Positions 16,805-25,832 are shown, counted from the first letter of the stretch. The stretch: 64,000 nucleotides of DNA from Lysobacteraceae bacterium (GCA_023657465.1 JAGTJX010000004.1:218904-282903), one strand, 5' to 3'. Notes: generated by a model not told the origin, from the sequence alone. Program-made: numbers and translations.

Positions 16805-17223
16805 GAGTGATCAATGTTCAGAAACTTCATGCAGACTCTACTCTTCCTACGCGCGCTCATGCAGACGACGCTGGAATGGATCTCTATGCGCTAGAAGATG
16901 TCGTGATCCCTGCTGGCGCAGGTAAGATGGCTCGTACAGGAGTCGCGATCGCTCTTGATCTCGGTTACGTGGGGCTCATTGCCGATCGCTCGTCATTAGC
17001 TAAGAAGGGTCTTAAGACTGCAGGTGGAGTGATCGATGCTGGATACCGTGGAGAGATCCAAGTCGTATTCTGGAATCTCTCTCGCGAAGAGATTCTGATC
17101 CGAAAAGGTGATCGCATGGCGCAACTTCTCGTGATGAATGTTGCAACACCAGCCGTCAGTGAATCGCATGATTTGGGATCAACGGGTCGTGGTGCTGGCG
17201 GGTTTGGTAGCACTGGGCGTTAA
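16801..17223 (+). CDS. dut: dUTP diphosphatase
   Basis: dUTPase hydrolyses dUTP to dUMP and PPi, keeping uracil out of DNA. The 140-residue trimeric-type enzyme shows all five motifs: HADDAGMDLYA (1), ADRSSLAKKG (2), GGVIDAGYRGEI (3), RKGDRMAQLLV (4) and GRGAGGFGSTG (5). Its ATG overlaps the hisS stop codon (ATGA), so expression is coupled to hisS. Confidence 0.97.
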   Translation: MRVINVQKLHADSTLPTRAHADDAGMDLYALEDVVIPAGAGKMARTGVAIALDLGYVGLIADRSSLAKKGLKTAGGVIDAGYRGEIQVVFWNLSREEILIRKGDRMAQLLVMNVATPAVSESHDLGSTGRGAGGFGSTGR

Positions 17224-17306
17224 GAATTGTTAAGTCACCGTTTAGTTTTTGACTTGCAATCTATCTAGTTCAATTTACTCTATTATTCTGAAAGGAAATT
17301 TTAATT

Positions 17307-17618
17307 ATGAAGAATTTATTCGCAATCGCTTTGATCTCTGTAGGTATGACTGGCTGTGCAACATCGATGTTTAACAAAGGCGGAATCGGTTTCATCTACA
17401 CAGATGCTAAAGACTCTCACATGGCAACTTCTGCACAAGGTGCAAGAGTGGGTAAAGCATGTCAGCAAAACATTTTAGGAGCTGTCGTAACAGGTGACTC
17501 TTCAATTGAAGCTGCAAAAAAAGAAGGCGGAATCAGAACTGTCGCTGCAGTTGATAACGAATTCAGCAGCATCATGGGCGTGTATTCAAAATACTGCACC
17601 ATCGTTACTGGAAATTAA
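17307..17618 (+). CDS. TRL-like family lipoprotein
   Basis: This is a 103-residue lipoprotein with lipobox MTGCAT (Cys17). The mature part matches the TRL (tRNA-associated locus) family: GIGFIYTDAKD, GARVGKACQQNILG, VTGDSSIEAAKKEGGI and VDNEFSSIMGVYSKYCTIVTG. The function of the family is unknown. It has a clear ribosome binding site (AAAGGAA) and is followed by a strong intrinsic terminator, so it is probably a single-gene, well expressed unit. Confidence 0.88.
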   Translation: MKNLFAIALISVGMTGCATSMFNKGGIGFIYTDAKDSHMATSAQGARVGKACQQNILGAVVTGDSSIEAAKKEGGIRTVAAVDNEFSSIMGVYSKYCTIVTGN

Positions 17619-17643
17619 TTCTAAAAAATCTTAGTTTAACTAA

Positions 17644-17677
17644 AACCCAGGAATCTTTGATTCCTGGGTTTTTTTTT
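17644..17677 (+). terminator. Intrinsic terminator after TRL lipoprotein gene
   Basis: The stem AACCCAGGAATC/GATTCCTGGGTT (12 bp) has a 3-base loop and is followed by a run of nine T. It is the strongest classic terminator in the window. The T-run abuts the end of the convergent gene at 17676. On the minus strand the same stem is followed only by TTTTAG, so it works mainly for the plus strand. Confidence 0.92.
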
Positions 17678-18191
17678 AGACTGATCTCAGTAGCGCAGAC
17701 TTCGGAAAATATTTCTGCGCAAGCGCAATGTGGGCAATTTCTTCTTCTGCAATCGTTCCAAAAATTTTAGCAGTGACTGGATCACGTTTTTCAAGATCTT
17801 GGTAGAAACGAACTCCAGCTTTGCGACCACGCTCTTCTGCATTCGCCATGAAGACTGCGAATTGTTCTGCGCTTATGCAATTCATGAACGACATCCAGAG
17901 GTGATCGCTCACCGGGCGGTCGACGACACTCATGCCGAGTTCTGTGAGACGAGTGAGTAACCAGTTCATGTGCTTCTCTTCTTCGATAGACAGAGTGAGC
18001 CATGCATTCTTCAAATCTTCTGGAGCATCAGTCAGAGTCCGTGCTGCCCATCTAAACGCCTCACGCGCTTGGATCTCAGCCCAGGCAGCAGATCTCAAAC
18101 GATCGCCGACACCTTCGAGCGTAGTGATCGGACGTGGAGCTATTCTCTCGTCTGTTTCGCTCAGTCTGAAGGGAGTCCAGTCAGGTTTCAT
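17676..18191 (-). CDS. Ferritin-like diiron protein (DUF455 type)
   Basis: This protein has 171 residues from the ATG at 18191, which overlaps the upstream EVE gene stop (ATGA). The frame is open to 18248, but the coupled start is preferred. A four-helix bundle with iron-binding motifs is visible: EIQAREAFRWAART, SIEEEKHMNWL, ANAEERGRKAGVRF and IAEEEIAHIALA. These provide E, ExxH-type and EExxH ligands as in ferritin-like hydroxylases and rubrerythrins. DUF455 is my best family guess; the substrate is unknown. Confidence 0.8.
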   Translation of the reverse strand: MKPDWTPFRLSETDERIAPRPITTLEGVGDRLRSAAWAEIQAREAFRWAARTLTDAPEDLKNAWLTLSIEEEKHMNWLLTRLTELGMSVVDRPVSDHLWMSFMNCISAEQFAVFMANAEERGRKAGVRFYQDLEKRDPVTAKIFGTIAEEEIAHIALAQKYFPKSALLRSV

Positions 18192-18601
18192 TTTGCGGAA
18201 CCCATTTTCATAATGAGATCGAAGTGAGCCTTTGTGACAGGCATGCAAGATAATCGAGACTGTTTGATGAGCTTCAGGTCTGCGAGGGCTTTGGTTTTTT
18301 TTAGTTCAGAGAGCGTGACCGGTTTGTCAAAATGAGAAACATATCCAATATCGATTTGTACCCATTCACCAGCCATTTCAGGATCTAGATCGGGATAGGC
18401 TGCCTTCACCACGCGAGCGACGCCTACGATCTCCTTGCTATCTCCCGAATGATAAATGAGAGCAAGGTCGCCGATGGCAGCTTCACGGAGAGAGTTCCTG
18501 GCTTGGAAGTTACGGACGTTATTCCAGTTCGTTTTCTTATCCTTCTTCAGCTGATCAAAGCTGTAAGTTTCTGGTTCCGTTTTGAACAACCAATAAGCCA
18601 T
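18188..18601 (-). CDS. EVE-domain protein (THYN1-like)
   Basis: This is a 137-residue stand-alone EVE (PUA-like) protein. It begins MAYWLFKTEPETYSFDQL and contains WNNVRNFQARNSLREAAIGDLALIYHSG and IVGVARVVKAAYPD, the aromatic-cage scaffold that binds modified bases in nucleic acids. It ends with the family-typical RLSCMPVTKAHFDLIMKMG. It is coupled with the ferritin-like gene by an ATGA overlap. The start at 18601 is only about 20 bases from the divergent metal transporter start. Confidence 0.93.
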   Translation of the reverse strand: MAYWLFKTEPETYSFDQLKKDKKTNWNNVRNFQARNSLREAAIGDLALIYHSGDSKEIVGVARVVKAAYPDLDPEMAGEWVQIDIGYVSHFDKPVTLSELKKTKALADLKLIKQSRLSCMPVTKAHFDLIMKMGSAK

Positions 18602-18620
18602 AATGAGGATGAGGTATCAA

Positions 18621-19241
18621 ATGGGCGCGGGTCACGGCAAGCATGAACATGATGATAGCGATCACGGCGGAGTACTAGGATTCACCTTATGGATCACACT
18701 TGCCTTCGGTGTGCTTGAACTCATCACGAGCTACTGGTCCAATTCTCTCGCACTCTTCTCTGATGCTGCTCATATGTTCTCTGATTCTGCAGGTATTCTG
18801 CTTGCTTATGTGGCACTCCATCTCTCTCGAAAGAGGAAGGACGAACGCTTCGAGATTCTGGGGGGATTATTAGGCGGAATCCTTGTTACAGGAATGTCTC
18901 TGTTGATTCTTTATAAGTCTGTCATACGCCTCAGTCACCCCGAGCATGTGCATGCTCAGACGATGGTTTGGGTTGGGGCTGTGGGGCTGCTCGTGAATCT
19001 TCTGTGCATCTGGAAGCTTTGGGACCACAGGGAAGACAATATTAATATGCGCGCCGCATTCCTTCATGTGATGGGGGACGCTCTCGGTAGTGTCGGTGCA
19101 ATGCTCGCAGGTATACTTATGGGACTCTATGGATGGGATCTCGCTGATCCAGTATTTTCGATCGTGTTTACGGCCTACGTTCTTTTTGGGGGGATGAGGG
19201 TGATCCGTGATGCCTTCCTTGAGATCAAACATTCATCGTGA
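18621..19241 (+). CDS. Cation diffusion facilitator (Zn/Co/Cd efflux), short form
   Basis: This is an inner-membrane metal/proton antiporter with six predicted helices. The metal site on helix 2 is visible in LFSDAAHMFSDSAG (AHMxxD) and that on helix 5 in HVMGDALGSVGA. The N-terminus is His-rich (GHGKHEHDDSDHGG). The frame opens at 18603, but the ATG at 18621 is preceded by GATGAGG and is chosen as start. The 206-residue length lacks the usual cytosolic C-terminal domain of about 90 residues, so it is a CDF protein without that metal-sensing dimerisation part. Confidence 0.9.
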   Translation: MGAGHGKHEHDDSDHGGVLGFTLWITLAFGVLELITSYWSNSLALFSDAAHMFSDSAGILLAYVALHLSRKRKDERFEILGGLLGGILVTGMSLLILYKSVIRLSHPEHVHAQTMVWVGAVGLLVNLLCIWKLWDHREDNINMRAAFLHVMGDALGSVGAMLAGILMGLYGWDLADPVFSIVFTAYVLFGGMRVIRDAFLEIKHSS

Positions 19242-19257
19242 TAACTCTTTTATCAAC

Positions 19258-19334
19258 GCGCCCGTAGCTCAGCTGGATAGAGTAACCGGCTTCGAACCGG
19301 TTGGTCGGGAGTTCGAATCTCTCCGGGCGCGCCA
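19258..19334 (+). tRNA. tRNA-Arg (anticodon TCG)
   Basis: This is a 77-base cloverleaf with encoded CCA. The acceptor stem is GCGCCCG/CGGGCGC. The D-arm contains GCTCAGCTGGATAGAG. The anticodon stem ACCGG/CCGGT has loop CTTCGAA (anticodon TCG), and the T-arm loop is TTCGAAT. It reads CGA Arg codons. Confidence 0.95.
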
Positions 19335-19480
19335 TTAATTTTCAAAAAAATAAATCTTAGTTCGGTCTAGGAATAGGAATCGCTTTATCTCCAGCGCAAA
19401 CGATTGGACACGGTGATGGTCCTCCAGATTCTCCTCCAGAGGGTGGCAGTCATGGAGGCGTATTAACTAAAATAACACGA

Positions 19481-19508
19481 TTGATCAATTATTGTGTGGG
19501 GCTATAAT
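19481..19508 (+). promoter_or_regulatory. Sigma-70 type promoter for SRPBCC protein gene
   Basis: TTGATC and a perfect TATAAT are spaced by 16 bases. The transcript would start around 19515, only about 4 bases before the ATG at 19519, giving a leaderless or nearly leaderless mRNA. The 146 bases before it, after the tRNA, hold nothing I can recognise beyond a short Pro/Gly-rich open stretch on the minus strand. Confidence 0.55.
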
Positions 19509-19518
19509 TAGAGGACAT

Positions 19519-20052
19519 ATGATCAAAAAAATACTCATGGGTTTAGGTGTCGTTGTTATTGGTTTTCTTGGTGCTGTGTCGATGCAGCCAGCGGATTATA
19601 CGATCACCAGGTCAGTCACGGTGAATGCAGCTCCACAGACTATTTTCCCTTATGTGAATGACCCAAAGAAGATGGATGTCTGGCATCCTTGGAGTGAGAT
19701 TGATAAAACCGCCAAGGTTTCCTACTCGGGTGCCCCTAGCGGTTTGGGAGCAAAAACAGAATGGACTGATGGCGAGAAAATGGGGTGGGGTAGCGCCACT
19801 GCACTAGAGGTGAAACCTAATGCTCTCGTCAGAGTGAAACTCGAGTTTGTGAAGCCTTTTCATATGGAGCAAATTTCAGATTTAATTTTAGAACCTACAG
19901 GTAGTGAAACTAAGGTGACTTGGACTGTCTCGGGAAAAAACAACTTCATAGGCCGAGCATTCTGCATATTTGGAAGCATGGATAAAATGGTGGGTGGAAT
20001 GTTTGAAAAAAGCCTCAACCGTCTCAAAGCTATCGCTGAAACTAAAAAATAA
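19519..20052 (+). CDS. SRPBCC (START-like) family protein with N-terminal membrane anchor
   Basis: The product has 177 residues from the ATG at 19519 (the frame is open to 19492). An N-terminal hydrophobic helix (MIKKILMGLGVVVIGFLGAVSM) is followed by a polyketide cyclase/SRPBCC fold. The fold is shown by ITRSVTVNAAPQTIFPYVNDPKKMDVWHPWSE, KTEWTDGEKMGWGSA, LILEPTGSETKVTWTVSG and the C-terminal amphipathic helix FEKSLNRLKAIAETKK. The fold holds a hydrophobic ligand cavity; the ligand is unknown. It converges with the aldolase gene. Confidence 0.88.
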   Translation: MIKKILMGLGVVVIGFLGAVSMQPADYTITRSVTVNAAPQTIFPYVNDPKKMDVWHPWSEIDKTAKVSYSGAPSGLGAKTEWTDGEKMGWGSATALEVKPNALVRVKLEFVKPFHMEQISDLILEPTGSETKVTWTVSGKNNFIGRAFCIFGSMDKMVGGMFEKSLNRLKAIAETKK

Positions 20053-20071
20053 GCAAAATAAGTAAAATTTG

Positions 20072-21136
20072 CTACCCGTTTCGATTCACGTTGTTCAGAT
20101 CTTCAAACGCAGACTTAAGTCGCTTCACGAAGTTGTCTTCACCTTTACGTAACCAAACTCGTGGATCGTAGTACTTCTTATTAGGTGAGTCGGTACCTTC
20201 AGGATTGCCGAGTTGTCCTTGTAAGTAGGCGCTTTTCTCTACATAGAAGTTCTTGATGCCTTCCCAGAATGCCCACTGCATATCTGTGTCGATGTTCATT
20301 TTGATCACGCCGTAGTTGATCGTCTCGCGAATTTCTTCTTGTGTAGATCCTGATCCGCCGTGGAATACGAAGTTCACAGGTTTCTTACCAGTCTTGAGTT
20401 TCTGCTCAATGTACTCTTGCGAATTCTTAAGAATCACAGGAGTGAGCTTCACGTTTCCAGGTTTATAAACTCCGTGCACGTTTCCGAAGGAAGCGGCGAT
20501 GGTGAATCCGTTACCGATTTCCTTGAGATGTGAATAAGCATAAGCCACATCTTCTGGCTGGGTGTAGAGCTTAGAATTATCAACGTGTGAGTTGTCTACG
20601 CCGTCTTCTTCGCCGCCAGTAACACCCAATTCAATTTCGATTGCGCACTCGATTGCCTTCATGCGCTTGAAGTACTTAGCTGAAATCTCAATGTTCTCGG
20701 CGAGTGACTCTTCAGAAAGATCGAGCATGTGTGAGGAGAAGAGAGGTTTTTTGTGAGTCTTGTAGTTCTGTTCTGAGAAGGTGAGCATTCCATCGATCCA
20801 AGGAAGGAGCTTCTTAGCTGCATGATCCGTGTGAATCACGACAGGAACTCCATAGTGCTCTGCCATGAGTTGGATGTGCTGTGCTCCACTGACGGAACCA
20901 AGAACAGCAGCCATGTCGTTTGCAAGCTTGAGAGATTTTCCAGCGTAGAACTGTCCGCCGCCGTTTGAGAATTGAATGATGACAGGAGAGTTCAGTGCCT
21001 TCGCTGTTTCAAGCACTCCGTTTACAGAGTTGGTTCCAACGACGTTCACCGCCGGGATCGCAAATCCTGTTTCTTTTGCGTATTGATATAAGTCTTGGAG
21101 CGCCTGGCCAAACACGAGTCCTGGTTTGAGTTTCAT
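20072..21136 (-). CDS. fbaA: Class II fructose-bisphosphate aldolase
   Basis: This zinc-dependent aldolase of glycolysis and gluconeogenesis is type A, 354 residues, close to the E. coli FbaA length. Visible features are the catalytic Asp and zinc His in VVIHTDHAAKKLLPWIDG, the motif IELGVTGGEEDGVDN, zinc ligands in SFGNVHGVYKPG and FVFHGGSGSTQEEI, and the phosphate-binding NIDTDMQWAFWEG. It follows a secreted protein gene by 15 bases on the same strand. Confidence 0.97.
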   Translation of the reverse strand: MKLKPGLVFGQALQDLYQYAKETGFAIPAVNVVGTNSVNGVLETAKALNSPVIIQFSNGGGQFYAGKSLKLANDMAAVLGSVSGAQHIQLMAEHYGVPVVIHTDHAAKKLLPWIDGMLTFSEQNYKTHKKPLFSSHMLDLSEESLAENIEISAKYFKRMKAIECAIEIELGVTGGEEDGVDNSHVDNSKLYTQPEDVAYAYSHLKEIGNGFTIAASFGNVHGVYKPGNVKLTPVILKNSQEYIEQKLKTGKKPVNFVFHGGSGSTQEEIRETINYGVIKMNIDTDMQWAFWEGIKNFYVEKSAYLQGQLGNPEGTDSPNKKYYDPRVWLRKGEDNFVKRLKSAFEDLNNVNRNG

Positions 21137-21150
21137 GAGCTATTTCTAGC

Positions 21151-21633
21151 TTAGAATTTTGATTCGTTCACTACAAAACTAAACACCTCAGTGTCTTCTG
21201 TTTGGTTGTCGAGACGCTTCGTAAACTCTTTGTAGGTTTTATGATCTTCACCAGTGATGCGGAGATAATATTCTTTTTCACGCTCACTTCGGATGAAGTA
21301 CTTGAGTGTGACTTCGGTGCCGCAGACGGTGTTGACCTTTTGTGAAACAAAGGGAATAGCGACTATTTTGAATTCTTTTTGTTTCTCGATTTCACCATGA
21401 GCCAGATTGTCCTCTCTCATGACATCTGCCTTCATCACGATCGTCATTTGGATTCTGCCGTTATTCTCGAAGTTCGTTTTGGCAGAACGAGTGGGAAGGT
21501 CTTGGGTTTTGCCATCGGCACTGGCTAGTACGACTATCGGGCAGGCCTTGGGATGCTCCTGGGTACGAGGTTTGGCTTGGGTCTGGGTGCTCAGAATCGA
21601 TAAAATGGCTAATGAGATGAGTTTGAGGTTCAT
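21151..21633 (-). CDS. Secreted protein of unknown function
   Basis: The product has 160 residues with a signal peptide (MNLKLISLAILSILSTQTQA). The mature part is mainly predicted beta-strand, with two Cys residues (CPIVVLASADG and VCGTEVTLKYF) that could form a disulfide. No family is recognised. It is placed 15 bases before the aldolase gene, so co-transcription is likely, though a functional link is not evident. Confidence 0.75.
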   Translation of the reverse strand: MNLKLISLAILSILSTQTQAKPRTQEHPKACPIVVLASADGKTQDLPTRSAKTNFENNGRIQMTIVMKADVMREDNLAHGEIEKQKEFKIVAIPFVSQKVNTVCGTEVTLKYFIRSEREKEYYLRITGEDHKTYKEFTKRLDNQTEDTEVFSFVVNESKF

Positions 21634-21725
21634 CCTATGAGCTTACACCTGTCTCGCTACAAATAAAATAACGCGACGCATATTATTTATACTACTCCCG
21701 TGTAAAGGGTGGTAAGACCCCCTTC

Positions 21726-23363
21726 ATGGAAAACTTCAGCGAACTGAACCTGCTCCCCCAAATTCAAAAAGCGATCACCGAGATGGGCTACGAAAAACCC
21801 ACTGGTATCCAAATCCAAGCCCTCCCCATCCTCATGGGTGAGCCTACCGATTTCATCGGTTTGGCAGCTACTGGAACTGGAAAGACAGCAGCATTCTCAA
21901 TCCCGATGCTTCAGAAGATCGATCCTTCCAAGCATTATGTTCAAACTCTGATTCTCTCTCCTACTCGTGAACTTGCAATTCAAATCGCAGGACAGATTGA
22001 TCTTCTCGGTAAGCATTTAGGCATCAGAGCTCTCCCAATTTACGGTGGCGCTGGATATGATGAACAACTCCGTGGACTCAAAAAAGGTCCAGCCGTAGTC
22101 GTAGGAACTCCAGGTCGAGTGATCGATCACATGGAGCGCGGCACATTGAAACTCGATCGCATGACTCTTCTCATTCTCGATGAAGCTGACGAAATGATTT
22201 CCATGGGATTCAAAGAAGAGCTCGATATGATTTTGAGTTCTGTTCCTAAAGAACAATCCAATATCTGGTTATTCTCAGCAACCATGGGTCGTGAAGTCGA
22301 CCGTGTGACGAAGGAATATCTCACTCATCCAAAGCAAGTTCAGATCAACAAAACAGAAATGCTCCCCGACACCATTGAGCAGATCTATTACATGACCATG
22401 GAATCCAATAAGCCAGACATTCTCTGCAAAATTGTAGAGATGGCTGAAGACTTCTATGGAATCGTATTCTGTCAGACCAAGATGCTCACCATGGATCTCA
22501 CTCGTTTCATGACCGATCGTGGATACAAGGTCGATTGCTTACATGGAGATCTCTCTCAGTCTGCTCGCGAACGTACGATGCAATCCTTCCGTGATAAGAA
22601 AATCAAAGTTCTGATCTGTACAGACGTCGCTTCACGCGGTCTTGATGTGAAGGACGTTACTCACGTCATTAACTTCTCAATCCCACGTGAATTAGAGAAT
22701 TATGTTCACCGTATTGGTAGAACTGCTCGTAGTGGCAAAAAAGGTTACGCTATGAGCTTGGTGACTAACTCTCACCGTGTTCTCATTGGTCGCCTTGAAC
22801 AAATGACAAAAAGTAAGATCAAAGAAGGCAAAATCCCAACTCGTAAAGAAATCGGGATGAAGAAAGTTTCTAACTTACTCCAGAGATTCAAAGATCAGAA
22901 AGATTTCGCACGCGCGATGGAAGTCATCGGTGATGACTGGAAAGCAGCAATCAGCGAGATTGAAATGACTCGTGAAGAAATCGTAGCAAGATTCCTTTCG
23001 TTCTCTTTCCCAGAAATTTTCGCAGCTCACGATGAACTCGTTCATAAGAAGGTGATGCCAAGATCTGTATCTGAAAGTGCGCCTCCAAGACGTGATGGTC
23101 GTGGCGGTGGCGGCGGATACTCAAGAGATCGCGGTCCACGTCGTGATGGTGATTACGGTAGATCCAACACCAGCGGCGCATTCGGCGGCGGTGGTAGAGT
23201 GATGCGATCCGGTGATCGTAGCGAGAACCGCGGTTGGGGAGGCGGAGGTCGTAGTGATAGACCGGTCTCAGCTAATGAACGCGGCTTCGCGATGCGAACT
23301 GGTAACCGTCCAAAGTCCTCTAAGGGCGTATCTCGTCCATATTCCGGTCCACAAAAAACCTAA
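21726..23363 (+). CDS. DEAD-box ATP-dependent RNA helicase (DeaD/CsdA-like)
   Basis: This 545-residue RNA helicase has the full motif set: Q motif (GYEKPTGIQIQALP), I (AATGTGKTAA), Ia (PTRELA), Ib (TPGR), II (DEAD), III (SAT), V (ASRGLDVKDV) and VI (HRIGRTARSG). The C-terminal region (residues about 450-545) is low-complexity Arg/Gly-rich (RGG boxes), typical of cold-shock and ribosome-assembly helicases that bind RNA non-specifically. The 5' region holds no recognisable cold-shock element, but a GTAAAGGGTGG ribosome binding region is present. Confidence 0.95.
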   Translation: MENFSELNLLPQIQKAITEMGYEKPTGIQIQALPILMGEPTDFIGLAATGTGKTAAFSIPMLQKIDPSKHYVQTLILSPTRELAIQIAGQIDLLGKHLGIRALPIYGGAGYDEQLRGLKKGPAVVVGTPGRVIDHMERGTLKLDRMTLLILDEADEMISMGFKEELDMILSSVPKEQSNIWLFSATMGREVDRVTKEYLTHPKQVQINKTEMLPDTIEQIYYMTMESNKPDILCKIVEMAEDFYGIVFCQTKMLTMDLTRFMTDRGYKVDCLHGDLSQSARERTMQSFRDKKIKVLICTDVASRGLDVKDVTHVINFSIPRELENYVHRIGRTARSGKKGYAMSLVTNSHRVLIGRLEQMTKSKIKEGKIPTRKEIGMKKVSNLLQRFKDQKDFARAMEVIGDDWKAAISEIEMTREEIVARFLSFSFPEIFAAHDELVHKKVMPRSVSESAPPRRDGRGGGGGYSRDRGPRRDGDYGRSNTSGAFGGGGRVMRSGDRSENRGWGGGGRSDRPVSANERGFAMRTGNRPKSSKGVSRPYSGPQKT

Positions 23364-23382
23364 TTCTGGTTAGAATGGGTGG

Positions 23383-24210
23383 ATGCCCTTTTTCAAATTC
23401 GTTTACGCATCGATTGATGAGGATCAAGAGCTGCTCCTCTATCTCGGGTTCTATGCTTTTTTCACATTACTCCCACTAGCATTTGTTTTTTATTACTTGT
23501 CTTCTAGTGGCAACGGTCCAGATGGTGAAAGCATTGCGTTTTTTGGATTTGGGGTGCTATTTTACGCTACTGCCATCAATCGCTTTTTTGAATTTGCAGT
23601 AAGTCACTCAATTATAGAGAGGTATTACGGAAGAAGTGCAAATCCAGTTTCGTGCTTGGGTTATCTGATTAAAAAATCTCCACTCATATTCAAAATCACT
23701 TTCGTATCTTTCGTTTGGGATTTATTTGCACTCATTACTAGGTCTATTCTTAGAAAAGATTTTCCTGGCATTGTGAATTGGATTGCTACGTTTTTCTTTA
23801 GTGTTGTAGACGTCGCTAAGGAAGTCTTCATGGGATTCTTAGTCCCCATAGCTATACTTAAAGATAAAAACAGCTTGGTAGAGCTTGGTAAGGATACTAC
23901 TCAGTTTTTAAAAAACAATTTATTAGAATCTGTTCGATTAAACATGAAACTTTTTTTTATCAGTATGCTTTGGGGAGTCATTGCGATCATTGCAATTGTT
24001 GTATTGCCTGAACTTACTTCCCGATCCGAAATTATAAAAACATCCTATGTAGCACTTATTTTAAGCGCGTTTCTATTTAGATATCTTATCGCACTTTGCA
24101 CGATTATTCTTTATACCCAGACCGTAGTGGAAATTGTTAAGGGCGGACTATCTCAAGAACAGATCCAAGCGAACTTAAAGAATAGAGGAGTGATCACAGG
24201 TGACTCTTGA
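23383..24210 (+). CDS. Multi-pass membrane protein of unknown function
   Basis: This 275-residue protein has about six hydrophobic segments: residues 19-42, 52-72, 100-122, 135-160, 195-217 and 226-250. It resembles DUF6159-type membrane proteins in length and layout, but I am not certain of that. It ends in a charged cytosolic tail (QIQANLKNRGVITGDS). Codon use is more AT-rich than the neighbouring helicase. Its stop overlaps the GTG start of the ArfB-like gene. Confidence 0.75.
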   Translation: MPFFKFVYASIDEDQELLLYLGFYAFFTLLPLAFVFYYLSSSGNGPDGESIAFFGFGVLFYATAINRFFEFAVSHSIIERYYGRSANPVSCLGYLIKKSPLIFKITFVSFVWDLFALITRSILRKDFPGIVNWIATFFFSVVDVAKEVFMGFLVPIAILKDKNSLVELGKDTTQFLKNNLLESVRLNMKLFFISMLWGVIAIIAIVVLPELTSRSEIIKTSYVALILSAFLFRYLIALCTIILYTQTVVEIVKGGLSQEQIQANLKNRGVITGDS

Positions 24211-24595
24211 ACAGGAAGTAGAGTTCACATTCGCTCGCTCGTCAGGACCTGGTGGACAGAACGTCAATAAGGTGAACTCTAAAGCTGTGCTGAGATGGAA
24301 CCCTCTAGAATCCCAGTGCATTAGTCTCGCTAATATTCCGAGATTACTTAGAATTGCTGGTAGCCATTGTACTACTGAGAATGAAATCATCATCATGAGT
24401 GATCGTTTCCGTGATCAGCTCAGGAACAAAGAAGATTGCCTTGAGAAGCTCAGGGCGATGATCGAGACAACATCTCGTCCGCCTAAACCTAGGAAAAAAA
24501 CTAAACCCTCGCGCTCGAGTGTTCGCCAGAAGCATGAGTCCAAGCGCAAACACAGTCAGAAGAAGGCAGCGCGAAGAGGCTCTTACGAAGATTAA
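24200..24595 (+). CDS. arfB: ArfB/YaeJ-type peptidyl-tRNA hydrolase (ribosome rescue)
   Basis: This 131-residue protein has the release-factor GGQ motif in ARSSGPGGQNVNKVNSKAVLRW (GGQ near residue 19) and a basic C-terminal tail (KKTKPSRSSVRQKHESKRKHSQKKAARR). Together these are diagnostic of ArfB/ICT1 proteins, which free ribosomes stalled without a stop codon. The start is GTG at 24200, inside the end of the upstream gene. It overlaps the convergent MFS gene by 4 bases. Confidence 0.92.
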   Translation: MTLEQEVEFTFARSSGPGGQNVNKVNSKAVLRWNPLESQCISLANIPRLLRIAGSHCTTENEIIIMSDRFRDQLRNKEDCLEKLRAMIETTSRPPKPRKKTKPSRSSVRQKHESKRKHSQKKAARRGSYED

Positions 24596-25797
24596 GTTCT
24601 TTTGCGCTCATTCAATACGAACAAAGTCAGCGCCACTCCTGAGATGAGAGAGGCCATGGCATACGCGGCTCCAGGAAAGTAAACCGCGCCAGTTGTGTAA
24701 TGATTAAACAAGTTTGAATAGAGAATCGGAGAGATGACTGCCGCGAGACTCGTAATCGCAGTGAGGCTTCCTTGAAGTTCGCCTTGGAAATCCATGGGTA
24801 CTTGCTTTGAGATGAGCGATTGAAGCGAAGGACCCGCTAATCCAGAGAGCGCAAACACAGAGGTGATCGCATACATCATCCAAGGTTGTGAGGCGAATGC
24901 GTAGAGAGCTAAGCAGATCAAGTACATCGATAAACCAAACTTGACAGCATTGCGCTCTCCCATTCTAGGGATGAGCTTGCGTGTGAGGTAGCCTTGGACG
25001 AATGCCACACAGATTCCTACAAATGCGAGGGATGCTCCCACCTGAGCTGAGGTCCATCCAAACTTGAACTCCGTGTAGAGAGTCCAGTTGGCAGGGTGAA
25101 CGCTTCCGCTTAAGTAGATGAGCGCGTGAATCCAGATCAGCACCATGAACTTCGATTCAGTGAGAATTTTGAACACTGATTTGAACGGATTGAGCTTGGA
25201 GAGTGTGATGTCGCGTCGCTTAGAGACAGGAAGTGATTCTGGAAGAACAAAAAATCCGAATGCGAAATTGGCTAGATTCATGATTGCAGCTGCAACGAAG
25301 GGTGCCTTGGGACTGATGTGTCCAAGAAGTCCACCGATTGCGGGTCCCAAAATAAATCCTAAACCAAACGCTGCACCAATCATTCCGAAGTTTGCTGATC
25401 GATTGGAATCATCAGAGACATCGGACATGTAAGAAGTTGCAACAGTCTGACTTGCTCCAGTGAGTCCAGAGATCACACGTCCAATGAAGAGGAGTGGAAG
25501 TGTGTTTGCAAACGCCATCAGAATATAATCGAGTCCGGCACAAAGGAGGGACACGAGTAGGATTGGCCTTCTTCCAAACTTATCAGAAAGTGATCCCAGT
25601 ACTGGAGAAGCTAAGAATTGCATCAGTGCGTAAATTGAAATGAAGTACCCGAAGTATTCGTTGACGAATTTGGGATCTGAGCTAAACCTGCGAATCACAT
25701 CAGGAAACACAGGGATCATGAGTCCGATCCCTAGCATGTCGATGAATATTGTGAAAAAAATGAATTTTGATGAAGCTTTCTTTTGAGAATGTTGCAT
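24592..25797 (-). CDS. MFS drug-type exporter (TetA/DHA1-like)
   Basis: This 401-residue, 12-helix major facilitator protein has motif A in loop 2-3 (GSLSDKFGRRPILL), motif C in helix 5 (GAAFGLGFILGPAIGG) and a DHA1/TetA-like start (FIFFTIFIDMLGIGLMIPVFPDVI). This subfamily exports drugs or metabolites by proton antiport; the substrate cannot be assigned and resistance should not be assumed. It diverges from the gene at 25833. Confidence 0.9.
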   Translation of the reverse strand: MQHSQKKASSKFIFFTIFIDMLGIGLMIPVFPDVIRRFSSDPKFVNEYFGYFISIYALMQFLASPVLGSLSDKFGRRPILLVSLLCAGLDYILMAFANTLPLLFIGRVISGLTGASQTVATSYMSDVSDDSNRSANFGMIGAAFGLGFILGPAIGGLLGHISPKAPFVAAAIMNLANFAFGFFVLPESLPVSKRRDITLSKLNPFKSVFKILTESKFMVLIWIHALIYLSGSVHPANWTLYTEFKFGWTSAQVGASLAFVGICVAFVQGYLTRKLIPRMGERNAVKFGLSMYLICLALYAFASQPWMMYAITSVFALSGLAGPSLQSLISKQVPMDFQGELQGSLTAITSLAAVISPILYSNLFNHYTTGAVYFPGAAYAMASLISGVALTLFVLNERKRT

Positions 25798-25832
25798 AGC
25801 GATGATTAGAAAATCTGTTATAAACGTAGACT

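Noticed and set aside
19360-19460. Short minus-strand Pro/Gly-rich frame ending CPIVCAGDKAIPIPRPN
   Set aside because: It could be the 3' end of a decayed secreted-protein gene, but it is only about 30 codons, has a stop right before it and no start; too little to call.
24592-25797. Tetracycline resistance gene
   Set aside because: The MFS subfamily is broad; nothing in the sequence shows tetracycline as substrate.
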